Below, in pieces: positions 54,257 to 62,098 of a stretch of DNA of 64,000 bases. Numbering within the stretch: the first letter of the stretch is position 1; each line of letters begins with the position of its first letter. The notes under the pieces are model-generated. The model saw only the letters and a list, made by a program, of their open reading frames with translations. It was not told the DNA's origin and ran no database searches. The translations under genes were made by a program, and so were the position numbers. Source of the DNA: CAZTDD01 sp964612675 (lineage in GTDB: Bacteria; Hinthialibacterota; Hinthialibacteria; Hinthialibacterales; JAKPRU01). The stretch is from positions 62,001 through 126,000 of the forward strand of contig CAZTDD010000001.1 of assembly GCA_964612675.1 (NCBI GenBank), read 5' to 3'.

Positions 54257-55182
54257 GAAATCTCTCGCAGTGCAGACTCGATTTCTTCATCGGTTTCGCC
54301 GCCGGGCCAGCGTCCAATTATCGCGTTGATGCCGGATTTCGGGCCTTGGGCACGTCGTAAATCCGAAGGGTGAAGTTCTAGATCGAAGGGTTTTGGTTCA
54401 ACAGACCACACAGAGACGTCACCTTTCGCCGGTTCGATGTGATCAGATTCAACACGCAAAATCGATCCTGAGGGGCGGTAGACCGCAAGTCCGGAGACAA
54501 CGGCGATTTCGCCCCACACAGTCTGCAGCTGTCTTTCACACATTTCGGTGGCAATGCCACGAATCGGGGAACCGCCGCTCAGCACAATCGTAAACTGCTT
54601 GTCACTATGACGAATCATGTCGATTGTTCCGGCAATACGCACTCTTCTGCTTTTTGGGGTCTGTTTGCGGAGATTCTGAATGATCTTGATTCCCTCCGGT
54701 TGCACAACGGTCTCGCTCGTTCCTTTACGTTCTCCGTTTCGCAGTTCCAGCGACTCTATACCCTTTTCGAAGGCTCCCGAGAATCGAGTGAAGATCTTCA
54801 ATAACCCATCATCGTACGTATCACTGTTCTCATGTCCTGCAAGACATTCGTCGAGGCTTTCCCGGCAGAATGAAAGAGCAGACCGTGAATTATCGACAAG
54901 AAAGCTCCCCTGACCGAACCGATCCGGAGCTGTTGCCGCGAGGGGCCGCGCCTCAATTTCAAGACAGGTTGATCCACTCGATATTCCAACAACCAGGAAA
55001 TCGGCGGCGGGCTCGAGCCATGCAGGCTGCGGTCCACGACTTGTGCTTCGTCCTTCGACTTTCAGAGGCAACGCGGCCTGAGAGCCCTGTATCAGAACAT
55101 TTAAAACGCTCTGAAGCACGGATGCAGATATCCTGCTCCCTTTCGACTGAGGACCACACAGCCTGATTGTGTATCGCGCCAT
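54253..55182 (-). CDS. Large putative antitoxin partner of the broken VapC
   Basis: 309 residues, with AGGAGGG upstream; the stop overlaps the PIN gene start as ATGA. The C-terminal tail IIGRWPGGETDEEIESALREIS has the W-P-G-x-E-[ST]-D-E-E-[IF]-E pattern common at the C-terminal ends of VapB-like antitoxins that dock into PIN toxins. The rest is far larger than a usual antitoxin (~80 residues): ISASVLQSVLNVLIQGSQAALPLKVEG, WLEPAADFLVVGISSGSTCLEIEA, SRRVRIAGTIDMIRHSDKQFTIVL. These form an alpha/beta body with a beta-barrel-like middle, of unknown family. Confidence 0.7.
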   Translation of the reverse strand: MARYTIRLCGPQSKGSRISASVLQSVLNVLIQGSQAALPLKVEGRSTSRGPQPAWLEPAADFLVVGISSGSTCLEIEARPLAATAPDRFGQGSFLVDNSRSALSFCRESLDECLAGHENSDTYDDGLLKIFTRFSGAFEKGIESLELRNGERKGTSETVVQPEGIKIIQNLRKQTPKSRRVRIAGTIDMIRHSDKQFTIVLSGGSPIRGIATEMCERQLQTVWGEIAVVSGLAVYRPSGSILRVESDHIEPAKGDVSVWSVEPKPFDLELHPSDLRRAQGPKSGINAIIGRWPGGETDEEIESALREIS

Positions 55183-55450
55183 CTGTCCGGCCCTCCTTTC
55201 GTTTTTTTTTTTACTGAAAACGCCACCTCTATTAGCCTATATCTTCCTTCGATCCATCGGACTTGTCCAGTTTTTGAAGTGTGTGCTGGCGTGGCATGGT
55301 CCCGGAGTCCTGCTCCCGAGCCAGCAACAGGGGGACTCGGGTACCGAGAATTTTGGACTGTTGCGGCCCCGACGCCGCTTGGGAATCCTAGGACCATTCC
55401 CTTGCGAACATCGTCCAGGTCGCCGGGCTGCGTTTCGCCCGCCTGTCTTA
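55183..55450. other. Intergenic region with long T/A tract
   Basis: No gene. A run of eleven T's on the plus strand (around 55203-55213) lies just upstream of the 309-residue gene. The remainder has no clear feature. Confidence 0.4.
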
Positions 55451-55693
55451 CTATGCTTCTAATGTTCCAACCAGCAGACGATGTTTCGGGTCGGGGATAG
55501 AAAACCCCAGTTTTTGCAGACTTTCCAAGTGCAGATCCAGCGCTTTGCATGCATTTGTAAAAGCTTCGGACAACGTTGCTCCGCTGGTGATGATCTCCGG
55601 AAAGTCAGGGTATGCCACTGTGAAAACCGGTTCCGCCGGCTGGTAGCGGATGGTAAATACGTATCCTCGATACTCGTGATTGGTTTGCATCAT
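55451..55693 (-). CDS. hicB: HicB family antitoxin
   Basis: 80 residues from ATG 55693, which overlaps the hicA stop (ATGA); a longer frame from 55738 would run inside hicA. EYRGYVFTIRYQPAEPVFTVAYPDFPEIITSGATLSEAFTNACKALDLHL is the classic HicB partial RNase H fold (Y-P-D-[FL]-P ... T-x-G-x-T-x-x-E-A). It lacks a C-terminal DNA-binding domain, so autoregulation may depend on other parts. Neutralises HicA. Confidence 0.92.
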   Translation of the reverse strand: MMQTNHEYRGYVFTIRYQPAEPVFTVAYPDFPEIITSGATLSEAFTNACKALDLHLESLQKLGFSIPDPKHRLLVGTLEA

Positions 55694-55896
55694 AGTCCCA
55701 GTACCTCCAGAAGTCTGCGGATATACTCCGGGGAACATGTCTTTTGCTGACCATGCGGCTGCACAATGGTCAACACCTTCCCATCCTCTCGATGATAGGT
55801 CCGGTGACTGCCTCGGCTGTTGAGCAGAACAAAACCTTCATAGCGCAAAAGGGCCTCAACTTGTGAGAAAGGGACGTCCGCCGGTGTTCGGCGCAT
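55690..55896 (-). CDS. hicA: HicA family toxin (mRNA interferase)
   Basis: 68 residues. ALLRYEGFVLLNSRGSHRTYHRED shows the HicA/YcfA dsRBD-like fold with the conserved G-S-H (His31), and VQPHGQQKTCSPEYIRRLLEVLGL the terminal helix. The HicA active His is kept. Directly precedes hicB in a four-base overlap, the usual order. No obvious ribosome binding site. Confidence 0.92.
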   Translation of the reverse strand: MRRTPADVPFSQVEALLRYEGFVLLNSRGSHRTYHREDGKVLTIVQPHGQQKTCSPEYIRRLLEVLGL

Positions 55897-56266
55897 CGTC
55901 TATTCATCGCTGAGTCCTGCTATTTGTGTAAGGTCCGACAGCACCAGTCGCCATTTCTTCAACCGTAGTACGTTTCACCACATTCGTCCACCCTCTCGGC
56001 TGGCCCCGATTGCTCGTCAACCCGGGTGCCGAAGCCACAAGAGGTGAGAAAGAAAACGGCGGGTGGCAAGATGGATAAGCGGTGTCTGTTGGAAATGAGA
56101 TCTCCGTCCGTGCCCGCAGTCGACAGGATTGCGCGATTTCGTTGGTTCTCTGGTTTGGATGACAGGAGAGTCTGAAAAGTCAGGCTGCTGTCTTTTCATC
56201 ATCTCTCTTCTGGCATGGCACCCACTTTTGTCTCTTATCAGCCGCCCAAGAAATCCGTTGTCGTCT
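55897..56266. other. Gene-free region left of the transposase element
   Basis: 370 bases between hicA and the first palindrome of the RAYT-like element. No gene, RNA or repeat recognised. Confidence 0.45.
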
Positions 56267-56905
56267 ACCCCGAAGGGGTGAAGTATTATAGCCAGTGGGC
56301 AACGCCCCTGGATAGAATTACTACGGAGTTATTATTGGTACCACTTCAAAGAGGACAAGCCCCAACGGGGCGTGGTAATCATGCCTCAATCCTTCTCCGA
56401 CGTTTTAATCCATCTCATATTCAGCACGAAAAACCGGTATCGATTTATCACGCCCGCCGTAGAATCCGAATTGTATGCCTATATATGCGGAATTGCCCGG
56501 GAACTGGGATGTCCGATCCTGAAAATCGGCGGCGATTCAGACCATGTGCATATCCTTTTCAAATTGTCTCGCACCGAAACAATCGCGCATTTTGTAGAAA
56601 TGGTGAAAAAACGCTCATCAAAGTGGATCAAGTCAAAAGTCAAAAGGCGATTCATTTCGAGCATTCCAATGGCAGGCGGGCTACGGGGCGTTTTCAATGG
56701 GTCAAAAGAACGTCGAGAATTTGATCGAATATATCGAGGGCCAAAAGACGCACCACGAGACGACTACATTTCAGGAAGAGATTACGACGAGAAGTATGTG
56801 TGGGATTGAAAGTCTTACTTCGCCCCGTTGGGGCTTAGGATATATTCCGGTGTCCGGTTCCAGGGGCGTTGCCCGCTGGCTAAATTACATGACCCCTTTG
56901 GGGTC
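56267..56905 (+). mobile_element. Decayed IS200-like/REP-associated transposase element with nested palindromes
   Basis: A transposase fragment is framed by mirrored palindromes. Left: ACCCCGAAGGGGT (56267-56279), CCAGTGGGCAACGCCCCTGG (56292-56311), GCCCCAACGGGGC (56359-56371). Right: GCCCCGTTGGGGC (56822-56834), CCAGGGGCGTTGCCCGCTGG (56860-56879), GACCCCTTTGGGGTC (56891-56905). The inner pair are exact reverse complements; the middle pair differ by one base. This is the layout of a REP/BIME-associated tyrosine transposase (RAYT). Confidence 0.8.
56381..56809 (+). pseudogene. RAYT/IS200-like Y1 transposase, frameshifted
   Basis: MPQSFSDVLIHLIFSTKNRYRFI and GGDSDHVHILFKL (HUH) are the start of an IS200/RAYT TnpA. 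After SSKWIKSK the frame is thrown off by a 7-base tandem duplication of TCAAAAG (56633-56639 and 56640-56646). Removing one copy restores GDSFRAFQWQAGYGAFSMGQ and VENLIEYIEGQKTHHETTTFQEE, which carries the catalytic Tyr. A second break near 56780, after FQEE, joins to DYDEKYVWD, the normal C-terminus, with part missing. Confidence 0.85.
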
Positions 56906-56998
56906 AAAGAATATCAGGCCGTGTCTTGTGAGTCTGGATATAGCGTTCCTAGGAAAAGAAAGTCGCTCCTGGCATGGCCCCCTTCATGTTTCGATGCG

Positions 56999-57030
56999 GC
57001 CACCCCCAAGCGGAATTGGGGTTGACACCC
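56999..57030. repeat. Palindromic intergenic repeat, copy 2
   Basis: Starts GCCACCCCCAAGCGGAATT and ends TTGACACCC; it is the reverse complement of the unit at 18381-18412 with two mismatches, which weaken the right arm. Confidence 0.78.
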
Positions 57031-57057
57031 GTGTGCACCGAGCATTGACTCTTACTT

Positions 57058-57118
57058 CTTCGTCGCCCTGATTGCTTTCAAACGGACAGATCCGGGCAAT
57101 CAGGGCCACAGTCTGTCC
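57058..57118. repeat. Second palindromic repeat type, copy A
   Basis: GCCCTGATTGC (57065-57075) pairs with GCAATCAGGGC (57096-57106), and GGACAGA (57084-57090) with TCTGTCC (57112-57118), overlapping. About three quarters identical over ~54 bases to 59711-59765. Confidence 0.6.
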
Positions 57119-57307
57119 ACGTACCGACGAAAGCTCACAAAGGAAACCCGATTGAGTACAATAGTGCAAAGTCATAAGTTTGCATTCTGAACTTCGGGAA
57201 AACAGAACCTGGAGGAAAGCGGAGGCCTTCCTCGAAAAGCAAAAGAGTCTCCGTGTTGCACATGGTTCCGAGCGTGAAGCGATGCGACGAGAGCGGACGT
57301 TCAGCAA

Positions 57308-57544
57308 ATGCCAACGATAAAGAGAATTGGTCCATATCGGTTGTTCTTTTACGCAAGCGACCGCGATGAACCGCATCATGTACACGTGGAGCGTGATGAA
57401 AAAGTAGCGAAGTTCTGGCTAAATCCGGTTCGACTCCAAAGAAGCGGTGGCTTCAATCGGAATGAAGTCAGCCGAATTCATACGTTGATCGAAGAAAACA
57501 ATATCGAGTTGGCGGAGGCGTGGAATGAGTATTTCAGCCGTTGA
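57308..57544 (+). CDS. DUF4160 domain protein
   Basis: 78 residues. MPTIKRIGPYRLFFYASDRDEPHHVHVERD is the DUF4160 signature (P-x-I ... F-x-S-x-D-x-x-E-P-x-H-V-H-V), followed by KFWLNPVRLQRSGGFNRNEV. It overlaps DUF2442 by 20 bases, a common pairing regarded as toxin-antitoxin-like. The His-rich HHVHV suggests metal or nucleic acid contact, but activity is unknown. Confidence 0.85.
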   Translation: MPTIKRIGPYRLFFYASDRDEPHHVHVERDEKVAKFWLNPVRLQRSGGFNRNEVSRIHTLIEENNIELAEAWNEYFSR

Positions 57545-57827
57545 ATTCAATATCCCGGACGCGACAAATGTTTTGATTACGGAAGATACGTTGAGTGTCG
57601 AACTGAACGACGGTAGGGCTATCTCTGTGCCATTAGAATGGTATCCCCGACTCGTCCACGGTACCCCCAAGGAGCGAAACAATTGGCGTTTGATTGGCCG
57701 GGGCGAAGGAATCCATTGGGAAGATCTCGATGAGGATATCAGCGTCGAGGGACTGTTAGCTGGAAGGCCGTCTGCAGAGAGTCAACTGTCGTTCAGGAAG
57801 TGGCTGGCTCAACGAAACCCTGCATAA
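57525..57827 (+). CDS. DUF2442 domain protein
   Basis: 100 residues. VLITEDTLSVELNDGRAISVPLEWYPRLV, then WRLIGRGEGIHWEDLDEDISVEGLLAGR, is the DUF2442 pattern (usually the antitoxin-like or transcription-regulatory half of a DUF4160-DUF2442 pair). The ATG lies inside the end of the upstream gene, indicating coupling. Confidence 0.88.
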   Translation: MSISAVEFNIPDATNVLITEDTLSVELNDGRAISVPLEWYPRLVHGTPKERNNWRLIGRGEGIHWEDLDEDISVEGLLAGRPSAESQLSFRKWLAQRNPA

Positions 57828-57981
57828 CAACCGACTGCATCGAAAACGGGTAGCCCGGATCGCTTTCAAATAAACGACTGATGAAGGAATGAGAGAACCC
57901 CTGAGGCCGTAGATTCCGCCCCTCTCATGGATGTTTTTGCCCATGGACCTCCGAGTAAAAGAGCAAAGCGACCGAAAGGAA

Positions 57982-58013
57982 GCCACCCCCAAACGGAATT
58001 GGGCGTGGCACCC
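57982..58013. repeat. Palindromic intergenic repeat, copy 3
   Basis: Starts GCCACCCCCAAACGGAATT and ends GTGGCACCC, in the same orientation as copy 2 and inverted to copy 1, with two mismatches to the copy 1 reverse complement. Sits between DUF2442 and the aldehyde dehydrogenase. Confidence 0.78.
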
Positions 58014-58087
58014 TTCCATAATGAGATTCGTATTCTCAAGCCGGTCTAGGCACGCTCGATCTCCCGTCTCAAATCGTCAAAATCACC

Positions 58088-59515
58088 TCACCGATTCAAG
58101 TTATTCACAAGAATTTTCGGTTCGGTCATCTCCTCCATACTGTAGCGGACGCCTTCGCGGCCGAAACCGGAATCCTTGATCCCACCGTAGGGGAAATTGT
58201 CGGTACGGAACGTCGGAAAATCGTTGATAATCACACCGCCAACCTCCAACGTCCGAAACGCCTCTTCGATCAAGCGGCAATCGTGAGTGAACACACCCGC
58301 CTGAAGACCGTACCGGGACCGGTTCACCTCCGCACACGCCTGAGAAAAGCGGGTATACGAATCCAATGTCACAACCGGTCCAAAAACCTCCTCGGATTTC
58401 ACACGACATTTGCGGGGAACATCTTCCAATACCGTCGGACGCACGACCGATCCTCGACGTTTATCCCCACAGAGTACACTCGCTCCGTGTTTCTTGGCTT
58501 CCCCGATCCACTCCATAACCCGGTCGGCGGCAGCTCGATTGATACACGGTCCGACAACGGTCTTCTCATCCATCGGGTTCCCCACACGAACCGCTTCCGT
58601 CGCTTCCAAAAACAATTTTTGGAACTTTTTGTAGACCGGTCGGTGGGCCAATAGTCGTTGGACGGAAATACAAACCTGACCCGCCTGTACAAACGCACCA
58701 AGCGCCAGTCGCTCCGCAGCCCAGTGCAGGTCGGCGTCCTCGTGAATCACCGCTGCCGCGTTTCCTCCTAGTTCCAAAGCGACCTTTTTCTTTCCGCAGA
58801 TCGATTTGAGATACCAGCCGACATGCGCGCTGCCGGTGAAACTCAACATGTTGAATCGCTCGTCGCGAACCAACTTCTCCGCAATCGGGATCGGACAATG
58901 TACAACATTGAACGTTCCCGGGGCCGCTCCCGCCTCGTTGACAATGTCGGCAAATTCCAAAACGCTCAGGGGAGACTCCGGCGGCGGTTTCAAAACCACC
59001 GAGCTGCCGACGGCAATCGCAGGAGCGAGTTTGTGCGCGGTCAAGTTAATTGGAAAGTTGAACGGCGACAACGCGATAATCGGCCCGATAGGGAACCGCT
59101 CGACACGCGACACATAGCCCGCTGTCGCCGGGACAATATCAATCGGCACAACCTCGCCACCGAAACGAATTGTCTCTTCCGCCGCGAGACCGACTGTCAT
59201 AATCGCCCGATCCACCTCACCGCGAGCGAATCGCAACGGTTTTCCGGTCTCACGGACAACCAGTTCCGCGAGCCTTCCGCGCCGTTCGCGAAGCCCTTCG
59301 GCGATGTTCAGCAGGATTCGACGTCGGTCTGCACGCGATAGCGCACGATTGGTCTCGAACGCTCCCTCCGCGGCACGAACCGCGGAATCGGCTTCCTTCC
59401 ATCCGGCAACCGCCACCTCGCCGACGACAGAACCGTCATGGGGATTTGTCACTTTATCCCACTCTTCTGTTTGTACAGACCGGCCATCGATGAAATGTCC
59501 TCTCTTCTTCGCCAT
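58088..59515 (-). CDS. NAD(P)-dependent aldehyde dehydrogenase (GapN-like)
   Basis: 475 residues from ATG 59515 (AGGAGGA six bases upstream; the frame extends further, but with no site). The family signatures are LSPFNFPINLTAHKLAPAIA (Asn), VALELGGNAAAVI (general base Glu), FVQAGQVCISVQRL (catalytic Cys) and SEEVFGPVVTLDSY. Length fits ALDH. It is closest in style to non-phosphorylating glyceraldehyde-3-phosphate dehydrogenase/lactaldehyde dehydrogenase types; substrate not certain. Cytoplasmic. Transcribed alone. Confidence 0.93.
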   Translation of the reverse strand: MAKKRGHFIDGRSVQTEEWDKVTNPHDGSVVGEVAVAGWKEADSAVRAAEGAFETNRALSRADRRRILLNIAEGLRERRGRLAELVVRETGKPLRFARGEVDRAIMTVGLAAEETIRFGGEVVPIDIVPATAGYVSRVERFPIGPIIALSPFNFPINLTAHKLAPAIAVGSSVVLKPPPESPLSVLEFADIVNEAGAAPGTFNVVHCPIPIAEKLVRDERFNMLSFTGSAHVGWYLKSICGKKKVALELGGNAAAVIHEDADLHWAAERLALGAFVQAGQVCISVQRLLAHRPVYKKFQKLFLEATEAVRVGNPMDEKTVVGPCINRAAADRVMEWIGEAKKHGASVLCGDKRRGSVVRPTVLEDVPRKCRVKSEEVFGPVVTLDSYTRFSQACAEVNRSRYGLQAGVFTHDCRLIEEAFRTLEVGGVIINDFPTFRTDNFPYGGIKDSGFGREGVRYSMEEMTEPKILVNNLNR

Positions 59516-59577
59516 GCTGTTCCTCCTGGGGGTTATAACAGAGATGTCTTCTTCAATACGTAATCTTTGACGGGTCC

Positions 59578-59797
59578 GCAAAAAGTCAGCGATAAGTGAG
59601 AGCGGCGTAGGGTGGGTTCACGGGCGTCGTATCGCACGATCGTCTCTGGCCGATGCTCGCCCAAGCCCGTAGCCCACCAATCTCTTCTTGCGGGAACAGC
59701 CTCTTGCTCCTTCGTCGCCCCCATTGCCTTCCTGTGGACGAATTCGAGCAATCGGGGCCACGCATGAAGCAAGGGACCTTGTCCAACATGACTTTTT
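59578..59797. repeat. Foldback inverted-repeat element
   Basis: AAAAAGTCA (59580-59588) and TGACTTTTT (59789-59797) are exact inverted ends. Inside, GGTGGGTTCACGGGC (59611-59625) pairs imperfectly with GCCCGTAGCCCACC (59665-59678). The left end shares the 11-mer CGCAAAAAGTC with the element at 4801. It includes the repeat at 59711-59765. Confidence 0.55.
59711..59765. repeat. Second palindromic repeat type, copy B
   Basis: TTCGTCGCCCCCATTGC ... GCAATCGGGGCCACG shares roughly three quarters of its positions with copy A at 57058 and keeps its inverted ATTGC/GCAAT arms. Confidence 0.55.
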
Positions 59798-59835
59798 ACC
59801 AAGCCATCAATCCTCATCAGCCGATATCATTCTTG

Positions 59836-61227
59836 CTACGCCGCGACCCGCCCCTTTCGTGCCAGATCATTCAGCCGGTCTATCCAAGATCGCATCTCGC
59901 GAAATTCTTGAGAAGTGAACAGGGCCGACCGCCAAAGGGCTAGCGAATCATTCTGAAGCAAAGGATCGAGGGATGGATCGAAAGAAAACCCTTCCGTGTT
60001 GGAAAACAGAGCGGTTTTCGGTGTCGGAGAATAGAAAGCAATTCGAATCTCGGAACCCACACGATGAACCGCTTCGGCTGTGTGGCGGATCGAATCCAAG
60101 GTCTGCCCCGGAAGGCCCGCGAGGATATACGTACCGATCTCGCGAGCGGTGTATCCCGCCGCCCTCAAATGTTCAACCGCTCGAACATAGTCGTCCGTCG
60201 TCACTTTTCCACCCGATTCTCTCTGGAAATCGGGATCGTCCGACTCCAGGCCAAGCCGGATCGTTCGCACACCCGCGCGAAACATCAAATCCGCCAGCTC
60301 GCGATCGATGCTGCTCACATGTAAGGCGTTGGGTGTATGAAAACGTGCCGGTAACGCTTTGCGGATGATGCCTTCGAAGATCGGTTTGCTATGCCGTTCG
60401 GAATCCAGTAACAGCGCATCATCAAAGAAAGCGACATCGACAACACTTTCCTCCGGCAACCCGCGCTCCAGCTGATCCACAACCCAGTCCGGCGGAAAGG
60501 TTATTGTCGTGGGGTGAAGATGTTCGCTGGCGCAATACGTGCACCGGAACGGACACCCCGAACGAGTCAGCAACGGGATCGAACGCCGGCAGGTCAGTTT
60601 GTCGTAATCGGGTTCTATCGGTTCCGTGCATGCTTCGAGAATTTGTTGAGAACTCGGGTTACCCAAAAACGCCGAAGCGCTCTTGATTACAGTCTCCCAA
60701 CCGGGCTCGGTCACGACAACATCCGCCTCGCTATGTTCGCGTGCATGCTCCGGACAAAGCAGCGGATAAATGCCGCCAAGGACTACCGGAACCTCCGGCC
60801 AAATCGATTTGCAGAGACGGACTATCGAAAAAGCCCCGGAGTACCAGTACGTCGCCATACAGGTAACGAAGACAACATCCGGCGGAACCGGTTCACGCAG
60901 GAATTGCTCCACACGATCGCACGGCGGTCCATACCGCTTGAAACGGCGAGGTATGTTTCTGAGAATGTCAGGTTTGGAAGTTTCTTCCGCGTAGAGATGG
61001 CCGCAATCGTACTCATTCAAGCGATGTCGTTGGGGTGGAGGAAACCCCTCAAGAAGAGGACTACGCCTGTCCAAACAGTCGAGCATGGAAACCTCGACCC
61101 CCAAGCGCTGAAGAACGGTAGCCAGACGCAGGAGTCCCAGGGGCCGCATCCAGAGATCGAATACACTGAAATCCTCGACCCAGGGCCGGATCAATAACGC
61201 ACGAATTCGCTCGCGTGACGATGACAA
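59836..61227 (-). CDS. B12-binding-domain radical SAM protein
   Basis: 463 residues from TTG 61227 (AGGGG seven bases upstream). The open frame extends 94 codons further upstream, but that part overlaps the opposite-strand DUF192 gene and shows no domain. N-terminal Rossmann-like cobalamin-binding domain: IRALLIRPWVEDFSVF, LGLLRLATVLQRLGVEVSMLD, VVLGGIYPLLCPEHAREH. The radical SAM cluster C-x3-C-x2-C is in RSGCPFRCTYCASEH (~224). No DxHxxG cobalamin motif is visible. Such proteins methylate or rearrange carbon skeletons; the substrate is unknown. Divergent from the DUF192 gene. Confidence 0.88.
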   Translation of the reverse strand: MSSSRERIRALLIRPWVEDFSVFDLWMRPLGLLRLATVLQRLGVEVSMLDCLDRRSPLLEGFPPPQRHRLNEYDCGHLYAEETSKPDILRNIPRRFKRYGPPCDRVEQFLREPVPPDVVFVTCMATYWYSGAFSIVRLCKSIWPEVPVVLGGIYPLLCPEHAREHSEADVVVTEPGWETVIKSASAFLGNPSSQQILEACTEPIEPDYDKLTCRRSIPLLTRSGCPFRCTYCASEHLHPTTITFPPDWVVDQLERGLPEESVVDVAFFDDALLLDSERHSKPIFEGIIRKALPARFHTPNALHVSSIDRELADLMFRAGVRTIRLGLESDDPDFQRESGGKVTTDDYVRAVEHLRAAGYTAREIGTYILAGLPGQTLDSIRHTAEAVHRVGSEIRIAFYSPTPKTALFSNTEGFSFDPSLDPLLQNDSLALWRSALFTSQEFREMRSWIDRLNDLARKGRVAA

Positions 61228-61300
61228 AAGCCTTCCCCTCGTCAAACCCGTTAAGCTTCGCTTTAATAAAGAACACTTTTCTCTGTTACAGGGTAAACCA

Positions 61301-61852
61301 ATGTACCGTTCAGCGATATCTATCCTTGTGTTTTTGGGGTTGTTCCAAGTCAGTGGATGCAGCGCCCAATCCGACGGTTCTTCGGAGGATGAAATCAAGA
61401 AGGAACTGGGAATACCGGAGTGGGCCCTCCCTCCCCTGCGGACAGCAACGATACAAATCAAGGATGTCACTGCCGAGGTTGAACTCGCATTCACTACGGA
61501 GGAAGTCACTCAGGGGCTGATGTATCGGAACAGCATGGAGGATGACCACGGAATGCTGTTCGTTTATCGCCAGCCGCAGTTCCTGTCCTTTTGGATGAAA
61601 AACACAAACCTCCCGCTTTCCATCGCGTTCATCCGTGTGGACGGGACAATCGACATCATTCGCGACATGAAGCCGCTCGATACCGGTCCTCGGTACCGAT
61701 CCAGATACCGTTGTCAGTTTGCGTTGGAAATGAATCAGGGATGGTTTGAAAAACACGACATCCAAGCGGGAGACGAGGTCATCCTTCCACAAGAAGTGAA
61801 GGCCTACCTGCGGGGCGACACTACCGGTGTCGGCAAATGGAAGGATCGATAG
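61301..61852 (+). CDS. DUF192 lipoprotein
   Basis: 183 residues. Signal with lipobox VSGC (SILVFLGLFQVSGCSA) makes this a lipoprotein. The DUF192 core follows: VELAFTTEEVTQGLMYRNSMEDDHGMLFVY, FWMKNTNLPLSIAFI, GWFEKHDIQAGDEV. DUF192 proteins are small exported beta-rich proteins of unknown role, common in marine and thermophilic bacteria. AGGG lies six bases before the ATG. The stop is convergent with the gene at 61871. Confidence 0.88.
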   Translation: MYRSAISILVFLGLFQVSGCSAQSDGSSEDEIKKELGIPEWALPPLRTATIQIKDVTAEVELAFTTEEVTQGLMYRNSMEDDHGMLFVYRQPQFLSFWMKNTNLPLSIAFIRVDGTIDIIRDMKPLDTGPRYRSRYRCQFALEMNQGWFEKHDIQAGDEVILPQEVKAYLRGDTTGVGKWKDR

Positions 61853-61870
61853 GCTGCACGAAAGAATCGC

Positions 61871-62062
61871 CTAATCGCCCCAGTCCAGCCGATGATCGCC
61901 TTCCGAAGTGGAATCGTCTCTGTCGCCGGTGTCGATATCGAGCGGCGCGTGCATGTCCTCAATATGTTCCCCTGACCGAAAGACGAGAACGAAGCATGTC
62001 ACCACCAGCCCAATAACAAGGACATTGGATACCAGGAAGATTGTCCATCCATATATATTCAT
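61871..62062 (-). CDS. Small single-span membrane protein, NSS transporter partner (MetS-like)
   Basis: 63 residues, with AGGAG six bases before the ATG. One membrane helix (TIFLVSNVLVIGLVVTCFVLVF) is followed by an acidic tail (EHIEDMHAPLDIDTGDRDD). It sits immediately downstream (36 bases) of an NSS-family transporter gene, as the small MetS subunit does next to MetP in Corynebacterium. That partnership is inferred from size, topology and position; sequence similarity to MetS is weak. Confidence 0.68.
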   Translation of the reverse strand: MNIYGWTIFLVSNVLVIGLVVTCFVLVFRSGEHIEDMHAPLDIDTGDRDDSTSEGDHRLDWGD

Positions 62063-62098
62063 GGTCGACTCCTAACCATTGTTTCCTAACCATTGTTC

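Larger units (their letters stand above)
56906..57307. other. Gene-free, repeat-rich region
   Basis: About 400 bases between the transposase element and DUF4160. It contains palindromic repeat copy 2 (56999-57030) and the other repeat at 57058-57118. No gene recognised. Confidence 0.5.
59516..59835. other. Repeat-rich intergenic region upstream of aldehyde dehydrogenase
   Basis: 320 bases without a gene, between the aldehyde dehydrogenase start and the radical SAM stop. Contains the foldback element at 59578-59797 and repeat copy B within it. Confidence 0.5.

Noticed and set aside
56215..56724. 169-codon frame over the transposase
   Set aside because: Shadow of the HUH transposase; the apparent coding sense comes from the frameshifted segment.
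61228..61509. 94-codon N-terminal extension of the radical SAM gene
   Set aside because: It overlaps most of the start of the opposite-strand DUF192 lipoprotein, and the B12 domain begins right after TTG 61227, which has its own AGGGG site.
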